NCBI GenBank assembly: GCA_020428585.1
Contig: JAGQMP010000005.1
Span: 1-64,000 of the forward strand
Source: Patescibacteria group bacterium
GTDB taxonomy: Bacteria; Patescibacteriota; Minisyncoccia; Phycocordibacterales; UBA1006
Direction of reading: 5' to 3'
Length of the DNA stretch: 64,000 bases
Numbering within the stretch: the first letter of the stretch is position 1; the number at the start of each line of letters is the position of its first letter. Positions 58,592-64,000 of the stretch are shown piece by piece. The position numbers and the translations under genes were made by a program. The notes beneath the pieces are model-generated. The model saw only the letters and a list, made by a program, of their open reading frames with translations, had not been told where the DNA came from and searched no databases.

Positions 58592-59737
58592 CTAGCGTGA
58601 GATTAACTTCAATCCGATGACCGCAGCCACGATACCAAGCTCATGGTCGCCTGGTTCAACTGGTAAATCAACCATCTCGATATCAGCACGGCCAGCAAAG
58701 TGTTCGCGCAGGTGGTCGTCAGCAAGTAGTCGTTCCTTAAACCACGCGAGGTCTTCGCGATGTCCTTTCATGACCATCGTATGTGGTAGCAATCCCTCTG
58801 ACGAGAATCGATTAATTAATTCATAGAAAGAATCGAACCATGATTCAAAAGCTCTTTCTAAGATCGGACGAATACGTTGTTCGTAATCGTCGTCAAGGCG
58901 GCCTTCAGCGGAACGTTTCAACATAGCTGCGGCTTCTTTGAATGAGGTATCAAGGCCATTCTGAAAAGTTCTCACCACATGACGAGTCCCAACTGGTACG
59001 GAACCAATACCTACCAAGTGATCGTCCTTGATCACCGATAGTTCAGTCGTCTCACCCGAAAGATCAAGCAGAATCACATCGTTCAAATGCGGCGTCAGGT
59101 GCCTGATCGCCAGGTACCCAATCGCCGTATTCGATAGCATCGTCGGTTCGCGATGGAATACCTCATGGATTACCTTGGTAAAGGCGTCCTTGGTCGTCAC
59201 TGACATCACACTGACGAGCGAGTGGATCTCTAGGTTCGTCAACGCCTTTCCTACCAAGTCTCGAACGGGATACCCGTTTGCATAATAATCAGTCGTCATA
59301 ACATCAACCACAACTACCCGGTGGTCTTTGTAGACGCGATTTTTTTTCAGATCATAATCCTTGATCTGATCTTCGATACCTGACACATCAGCCTGGGTGA
59401 CAGTCGTTTCGCGATCGTAGTGTTTTTTGGTAATACGTCGTTCGGCTGACAGCCATGGAGCACCGACGTTGAGGTACAGATCTTCGATTGGAATAAGCGC
59501 GTCTTTTTGGATCTGGGTAGCTACCTGTTTCAAGGTTTTCAAGGTCGCGTCAAAAAATCGTTCAAAGGGATAGATTTCCCCCTTGGTGATGGCTTTCCTG
59601 ACCGACGATAATTCTTCGTGGCTGACAACCGCTCCCGCAGCATCGTAGCCAATGCGAAACAAACCCCCGCCGACACTGTGCGAATCGACGTCAAAGACCA
59701 GATAATGTTTGATTGCCGCGGGTTTTTTCGGAGCCAT
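58592..59737 (-). CDS. FtsA/PilM-like actin-fold ATPase
   Basis: 381 residues. HYLVFDVDSHSVGGGLFRI is the phosphate-1 strand, VILLDLSGETTELSVI the phosphate-2 loop and SVPVGTRHVVRTF follows, as in the actin-fold FtsA/PilM family. The 1C-like insertion around residues 80-160 is present. It is cytoplasmic. The neighbouring membrane protein suggests an envelope machine such as a pilus or division-related complex. TACAAT lies 11 bases before ATG. Confidence 0.8.
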   Translation of the reverse strand: MAPKKPAAIKHYLVFDVDSHSVGGGLFRIGYDAAGAVVSHEELSSVRKAITKGEIYPFERFFDATLKTLKQVATQIQKDALIPIEDLYLNVGAPWLSAERRITKKHYDRETTVTQADVSGIEDQIKDYDLKKNRVYKDHRVVVVDVMTTDYYANGYPVRDLVGKALTNLEIHSLVSVMSVTTKDAFTKVIHEVFHREPTMLSNTAIGYLAIRHLTPHLNDVILLDLSGETTELSVIKDDHLVGIGSVPVGTRHVVRTFQNGLDTSFKEAAAMLKRSAEGRLDDDYEQRIRPILERAFESWFDSFYELINRFSSEGLLPHTMVMKGHREDLAWFKERLLADDHLREHFAGRADIEMVDLPVEPGDHELGIVAAVIGLKLISR

Positions 59738-59778
59738 ATCGTAGGTTTATTGTAGCATAAACAAAAACCCCGTAGATA

Positions 59779-59809
59779 AAAAAACGCTTCCTGTACGGAA
59801 AGCGTTTGT
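59779..59809 (-). terminator. Terminator of the 212-aa gene
   Basis: On the minus strand AAACGCTT and AAGCGTTTTTTTA around TCCGTACAGG. Confidence 0.82.
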
Positions 59810-59850
59810 GACTATTAAGGGTCAAAGAACTCAATACATTTTGTAAGGTA

Positions 59851-60489
59851 CTAAGTACTTAAGGACTCATCCAAGTCGTAGAAGCAAAGAAGGACATGCC
59901 TAGAATCCCGAGGGCTCTCGAACCAAGCAAGATGAAAACGCCAGTCACCGTCCGGGTACCGATATACACTCGGTAACCCGTGGTCGCCATGAGCGTCTTT
60001 CCGAAGTGCACCCTTTTCATCAAAGGAAACCGTGAATTTCCCTGTTGGGAAGATGTCGGGTTGATCTGCTTGTAGTGCAGTTAGACCTTGAGCGCCTACT
60101 TTCAAGTAACTATTTGCATCCATAAAAGCAAGGCAATGTTCGCTCTCAACGCCTTCCCAAATTGGATGCATTTTGATTCCGTAGGTCTTGCCCGGTACCA
60201 ACTTGTTCGTTGCTTTGGCAAAGTTCTTGCTTGTTAACTTATCGTCGTAGTACTGCGTTGATTTCAGCTTGCGAGTTTTTGTTCCAAAGTCATCAATTTG
60301 GGTGTCGTGGTTGTAGTTGCCAGATACCGTGTAGGTTCCTTTTCCCTCCAGCAAATCTTCACCAAATTGGTGAAATTCTACAGGTACCACTTTTGTTCGC
60401 CCTGCAAGGAATGCATTAATTCCCTCTGTACCGCCGTGTTTGTTCCAAACAGCTTCGATACGTCCTAATGTTTCTTTACTATATTTCAT
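59851..60489 (-). CDS. Unknown 212-aa protein
   Basis: A soluble protein with a short helical start (SKETLGRIEAVWNKHGGTEGINAFLAG) followed by a beta-rich domain with many histidines and aspartates (HDTQIDDFGT, DAHGDHGLPSVYR). The opening phrase is, as I recall, shared by many uncharacterised Patescibacteria proteins. I start at ATG 60489; a GTG at 60543 would add 18 residues. It has a clear TTGACA promoter. Function unknown. Confidence 0.65.
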   Translation of the reverse strand: MKYSKETLGRIEAVWNKHGGTEGINAFLAGRTKVVPVEFHQFGEDLLEGKGTYTVSGNYNHDTQIDDFGTKTRKLKSTQYYDDKLTSKNFAKATNKLVPGKTYGIKMHPIWEGVESEHCLAFMDANSYLKVGAQGLTALQADQPDIFPTGKFTVSFDEKGALRKDAHGDHGLPSVYRYPDGDWRFHLAWFESPRDSRHVLLCFYDLDESLST

Positions 60490-60576
60490 TGTCAAATAAT
60501 TTGTGAGCTTATAGCTCGATTTTTGATTACTTCCGGCAATCACGATCGAAACGATATGTTTCTGATTTCATAAATA

Positions 60577-60605
60577 AATATATTATATATAAATATTTAT
60601 GTCAA
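60577..60605 (-). promoter_or_regulatory. Consensus promoter of the 212-aa gene
   Basis: TTGACA (60600-60605), 17 bases, TATATT (60577-60582) on the minus strand; the leader would be about 80 bases to ATG 60489. Confidence 0.7.
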
Positions 60606-60615
60606 TAATTATACA

Positions 60616-60747
60616 CTAAAAACAAAAAACCAGATGAAGTTCGAGGCAGCGAGGAAGATAGGTACGAGACGTAGTCTACCTACAGTGAGTATCTATATTC
60701 TGAAGCCAACCTGTTTGCCGACAGCCAGGCAAAGAAATTCGCAAAAA
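60616..60747 (-). other. Structured trailer after alaS
   Basis: About 130 non-coding bases between alaS and the next promoter. On the minus strand they contain TAGGTA/TACCTA with an inner AGAC/GTCT hairpin (near 60657-60682), shorter pairings around it, and end in CATCTGGTTTTTTGTTTTTAG, a T-rich stretch that may terminate transcription. No reading frame stands out. Confidence 0.4.
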
Positions 60748-62556
60748 TTATTCTAAAATTGCCTTAATTCTTCGAACACCTGCCGAAGACGATTCCTCTT
60801 TCGTAATCTTAAAGGTTCCAAATTTCGCGATCTCTGACAATTCGTTCACGTGGGGGCCGCCACACAATTCCCGGGAATAGATGTTCCCCGCTTTATCAGA
60901 AATGGTCCAGACCTTAACGGTGTCAGGATACTTTTCCCAAAAGGATCCAACGACGTCGCTGTTTTTTGCCTCGTCTTTATCCATCATCTGTACGCCCATT
61001 TTTGCATTCGTCGCGATCGCGTCGTTCACGTAGGCTTCGACTTTGTCGAGCGCCTCTCGTTCTACTTTCTCTCCATAGGTGAAATCAAAACGACTGCGTT
61101 CTTCGGTGATGTTTGATCCCTTTTGGTGAACATCAGGACCAAGTTCCTTGCGGAGTCCTGCTAACATTAAATGGGTCGCGGTATGGAGGGCGCGAATTTT
61201 TTCAGTGTCTTTTTCAAGACCACCTTTGAATTTTTGTTCAGCACCTTTTCGTGACAAAGCCTGGTGTTCCTCACGTAGACGTTCGCAATCTTTGATTGCT
61301 TCCTCAGAAATCGTAATACCAAACTGCGCGGCGAGTTTCTGTGAAATCGCCAGTGGTAGACCATGCGTCTGTTCGAGATCCATAAGAAACTGTCCGGTAA
61401 TCGTCGCCCGTGGATCATCTTTGATTTTTTTAAAGATCGCGACCCCTCGCTTGATAATTTTGATGATTTTGTCCATTTCGGTCGCGACGATTTTTACTTT
61501 GATCGCAATTTGTTTTTCATTCACGTCTTTGAAATAGAGTTCACGATACATATCAATAACTATATGAATCAGTTGGGGTACAATTTTTTCAGAACATCCC
61601 ATTGATTCAAGCGAATGGTAGGCACGGCGAAGAATACGGCGCAGCACATATCCGCGACCGGTGTTTGAAATCACCACCCCGTCATTGATCAAAAAGACTG
61701 CCGTTTTAATATGGTCCGCGACAATGCGAGCATCGGTATCATTGTAGGTGCTGGCGTGTTCTTTGATCATCTCGATGAGAGGACGGTAGAGATCAGTATC
61801 AAAGATATTCGTCGTTCCCTGCATCACCGCGGTGACTCGTTCGAGACCTGCCCCGGTGTCGACGTTCTTTTTAGGGAGTTCACCGACAACCTCGCCACCC
61901 TCTTGGCGGTAGGCCATAAACACATCGTTCCAGATCTCGACGAGCTTTTGTTCTTCGTCGGCTTGTTCGAATCCTTCGGGTGAGAGATCACCCAAAGTAC
62001 CCGTCAAATCATAAAACATTTCGGTTGAAGGACCCGCGGGCGAATTCGGGCCTGCGGTCCACCAGTTGTCTTTGGAATCACGGTAATAGATGCGATGTTC
62101 AGGGATAAATTGTTTCCAGATAGCAACGGCCTCGTCATCACGCGGGACCGCATCGTTACCGGCAAATACGGTCACGTACAGACGATTCGGATCAAGGCCA
62201 AGGCCTTCGTCATGACTGGTTAAAAATTCCCATGACCAGGCAATGGCGTCTTCTTTGAAATAGTCCCCCAGCGACCAATTTCCGAGCATCTCGAAAAAAG
62301 TTGCGTGGGTATTATCTCCGACTTCTTCGAGGTCACCGGTTCTCACGCATTTTTGCGAACTAGCGAGGCGTGAACCTTCGGGGTGAGTTTCCCCCATAAG
62401 AAAAGGCACCAGGGGTTGCATTCCCGCGGTATTAAACAAAGTCGCGTTCGTCGCCTTGGGATCATCAGTCGTGATCAATGATGCTGATGGCAAAATCGCG
62501 TGCCCACGCTTTTCAAAAAAAGCTAAAAACCTGCTTCTAATCTCGGATGAAGTCAT
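60748..62556 (-). CDS. alaS: Alanyl-tRNA synthetase, short form
   Basis: 602 residues. Class II motifs: ATLFNTAGMQPLVPFLMG, QKCVRTGDLEEVG and FFEMLGNWSLGDYFK; GAGLERVTAV; and the editing (SAD) domain with TATHLMLAGLRKELG and the LCGGPHV zinc site. It stops right after the SAD motif GVRRIKAILE, so the DHHA1/C-Ala part (about 250-270 residues in E. coli) is missing. TATACT is 7 bases before ATG. Confidence 0.96.
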   Translation of the reverse strand: MTSSEIRSRFLAFFEKRGHAILPSASLITTDDPKATNATLFNTAGMQPLVPFLMGETHPEGSRLASSQKCVRTGDLEEVGDNTHATFFEMLGNWSLGDYFKEDAIAWSWEFLTSHDEGLGLDPNRLYVTVFAGNDAVPRDDEAVAIWKQFIPEHRIYYRDSKDNWWTAGPNSPAGPSTEMFYDLTGTLGDLSPEGFEQADEEQKLVEIWNDVFMAYRQEGGEVVGELPKKNVDTGAGLERVTAVMQGTTNIFDTDLYRPLIEMIKEHASTYNDTDARIVADHIKTAVFLINDGVVISNTGRGYVLRRILRRAYHSLESMGCSEKIVPQLIHIVIDMYRELYFKDVNEKQIAIKVKIVATEMDKIIKIIKRGVAIFKKIKDDPRATITGQFLMDLEQTHGLPLAISQKLAAQFGITISEEAIKDCERLREEHQALSRKGAEQKFKGGLEKDTEKIRALHTATHLMLAGLRKELGPDVHQKGSNITEERSRFDFTYGEKVEREALDKVEAYVNDAIATNAKMGVQMMDKDEAKNSDVVGSFWEKYPDTVKVWTISDKAGNIYSRELCGGPHVNELSEIAKFGTFKITKEESSSAGVRRIKAILE

Positions 62557-62584
62557 ATCACCAAGTATAAGAGAACTTCTTTAA

Positions 62585-62610
62585 AAATAAAGCCCTCTTA
62601 GGAGGGAAAG
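62585..62610 (-). terminator. Terminator of the CPBP gene
   Basis: On the minus strand CCCTC-CTAA-GAGGG then CTTTATTTTT; includes the end of the coding sequence. Confidence 0.72.
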
Positions 62611-63236
62611 GCAAGCATCGCCCCCATTCCAACCGTAAAGAGCCATGAACCGTAGAGTGCGTGTTCAACGGAAACCAGTACGGTCGATTTGGTATCGAGG
62701 TAGGTAAAGGCAAAAAAGACACCACCCATAAAGGTCAGTACGAGAACCAGTGGACTTCTAAGGATGATATGACACAAGGAAAAGAGCGCTGCATTAACGA
62801 GGATTAGATGGTAATCATTACGAAAGAGATCACGATATCGATCAAAGAAGAAAGTCCGGTAAACTAATTCTTGAGGGAACACCGAAAGAAAACTGTAGAT
62901 AAGAACCATCAGAAACCAGAACCAGGGTTGTTCGGTGGGTACCGTCAAAAGAAGGCTTGGATCGGTGGTGGTCACATACCAGGTACTAAGACCGACGACC
63001 CCAGCAAATAAGAGTCCGAGTCGGTACCAAAAAGCATGATTCTGAGGAACCGCAAATACTGATCGTATGCTGATATGAGGACTGCGCACCAAGAGGACAA
63101 GGACATACAAAAATCCGAAGACTGCGAAGCCAACCCTTAACCACATGGGCACAGGGAGGATAAGAAAGATCGGCAAGAAAACAAATAATAAACAAAGCTC
63201 AATGACTCTGGCCTGATGAGAAGCTGGGGTACGCAT
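62598..63236 (-). CDS. CPBP-family intramembrane protease-like protein
   Basis: 212 residues with about six membrane helices. Abi/CPBP motifs: QELVYRTFFF (the first glutamate of the usual EExxxR is Gln), FSLCHII, and SVEHALYGSW. Known members cleave prenylated or membrane proteins or act in immunity; the target is unknown. TATAAT is 7 bases before ATG. Confidence 0.85.
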   Translation of the reverse strand: MRTPASHQARVIELCLLFVFLPIFLILPVPMWLRVGFAVFGFLYVLVLLVRSPHISIRSVFAVPQNHAFWYRLGLLFAGVVGLSTWYVTTTDPSLLLTVPTEQPWFWFLMVLIYSFLSVFPQELVYRTFFFDRYRDLFRNDYHLILVNAALFSLCHIILRSPLVLVLTFMGGVFFAFTYLDTKSTVLVSVEHALYGSWLFTVGMGAMLAFPS

Positions 63237-63283
63237 GATGCCTATTATAGTACCTCTGATTCCCTTCTCAAATGGAAACGACC

Positions 63284-63751
63284 TTATGAGAGATCGCCAA
63301 AGTCATCACCTTCGTCGATACGTTTTCCAAATACTTTCTTCAACCAATTTTCAAAATTCCACATCAAGGTAAAAGTTATCATGACCAAAACCGTCACGGT
63401 GATAGCCGCTGGGTAGAGGCCAAAACCAACCGCCGTACCAATAGCGGCCGACAACCATACGCCGGCAGCCGTCGTAAGGTTTGAAATATGATCACCACGA
63501 AAGACGATCATACCAGCACCCAAAAATCCAATACCGGTCACAATGGTTGATGCCACACGAAGGGGATCAATCTCGTAGCCATAGGTCGCGATCACCTGTT
63601 CGGAAATAATAATGAACAACGCCGCGCCAAGAGACACCAGGCCAAGGGTCCGAATACCCGCCTTTTTACCTGCGTGAACTCGTTCAATACCAAGGAGCGC
63701 TCCCAAGACTAGCGCCATCACCAGGCGTACAATAATATCGTATTCTGTCAT
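63284..63751 (-). CDS. MgtC/SapB-family membrane protein
   Basis: 155 residues, four to five membrane helices; LVMALVLGALLGIERVHAGKKAGIRTLGLVSLGAALF and GIGFLGAGMIVFRGD are the family hallmarks. MgtC proteins inhibit F-ATPase or affect Mg2+ balance; SapB-type function is unclear. It ends after the membrane domain without a C-terminal ACT-like domain. TATACT is 6 bases before ATG. Confidence 0.92.
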   Translation of the reverse strand: MTEYDIIVRLVMALVLGALLGIERVHAGKKAGIRTLGLVSLGAALFIIISEQVIATYGYEIDPLRVASTIVTGIGFLGAGMIVFRGDHISNLTTAAGVWLSAAIGTAVGFGLYPAAITVTVLVMITFTLMWNFENWLKKVFGKRIDEGDDFGDLS

Positions 63752-63781
63752 AGGACCAGTATACCACGACCCTAGGTCTTT

Positions 63782-64000
63782 CTAATCAACGATACCACCG
63801 CCAAGACAGATAGTTCCATCATAGAACACGATAGACTGACCAGCGGCAATCGTAGGATCGGCTTCATCCAAACAAAGGGTTCCTGTGCCAGCCGTTCGAT
63901 CATAGGTATCAAGAACGGCGGACCTTACCTTGCCGCGGTAACGAACCTGGATGTGAAGCTCGCAGCCAGAACTGAGGATACCTTGATTATCAACGATTGA
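63782..64000 (-). CDS. mnmA: tRNA 2-thiouridylase MnmA, C-terminal part
   Basis: The last 72 codons of a gene that runs past the window edge. The minus strand encodes LHIQVRYRGKVRSAVLD, then IAAGQSIVFYDGTICLGGGIVD before TAG, the C-terminal beta-barrel of MnmA, which makes s2U34 in tRNA for Lys, Glu and Gln. The catalytic part is outside the window. Confidence 0.88.
   Translation of the reverse strand, partial: SIVDNQGILSSGCELHIQVRYRGKVRSAVLDTYDRTAGTGTLCLDEADPTIAAGQSIVFYDGTICLGGGIVD

Overview
The window looks like a piece of a Patescibacteria (Candidate Phyla Radiation) chromosome, probably of the Parcubacteria group. The signs are short versions of core enzymes (AlaRS without its C-terminal part, a Rel enzyme ending after TGS, a 119-residue L13), a HerA/VirD4-like ATPase with a disordered tail, lamin-tail surface proteins, DUF5667 and DUF5684 proteins, a stand-alone Cas2-like regulator, and no biosynthetic operons apart from pyrG. 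TGA is a normal stop (recR ends TGA), which argues against code-25 lineages such as Gracilibacteria. Assignment is by family content only; no marker tree could be run.

Layout. 1-8.2 kb: a small unknown gene, topA, a candidate small RNA, RNase J with a long structured leader, tsaC, ychF. 8.3-10.1 kb: an ECF sigma factor overlapping a membrane DUF5667 protein, a likely sigma/anti-sigma pair. 10.1-20.6 kb (minus strand): a giant MoxR-type AAA+ ATPase, a fused transglutaminase-VWA protein, a HerA/VirD4-like ATPase and a lamin-tail surface protein; this is the most unusual block. 20.7-25.4 kb: dnaB, a MaoC-like protein, recR with a HELAH protein, rplU and a second ECF sigma factor. 25.4-30.9 kb: surface proteins, including a 1235-residue protein with a peptidoglycan-binding domain and a C39-like peptidase domain. 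31-40.8 kb: leuS with an inserted Nudix domain, a small kinase, pyrG, a stomatin-like protein, rel, a DUF218 protein, parB. 40.9-46.9 kb: tRNA-Leu(CAA) followed by an intricately folded non-coding stretch, a GNAT enzyme, membrane proteins, an ArsR-type regulator between two long palindromes, cysS and a PLP enzyme. 46.9-52 kb: dnaJ, dnaK and grpE with neighbours. 52-57.2 kb: a Cas2-like regulator, then the infA-rpmJ-rpsM-rpsK-rpsD-rpoA-rplQ-rplM-rpsI operon. 57.2-64 kb: a baseplate-J-like/FtsA-like pair, an unknown protein, alaS, a CPBP protein, MgtC and the 3' end of mnmA.

Regulation. About twenty genes have a -10 hexamer 6-8 bases before the start codon, which predicts leaderless mRNAs; Shine-Dalgarno sites are rare. 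A smaller set has TTGACA-type promoters with short AT-rich leaders. Intrinsic terminators close most convergent pairs.

Beyond ordinary genes the window has several nucleic-acid structures: four near-identical-architecture palindromes of 32-42 bp, a roughly 160-bp repeat found directly after both dnaB and dnaK with compensatory changes in its hairpins, a nested inverted repeat that copies the end of rpsI, a multi-hairpin region after tRNA-Leu containing a 12-base complement of the tRNA T arm, and a three-way-junction leader before the RNase J gene.
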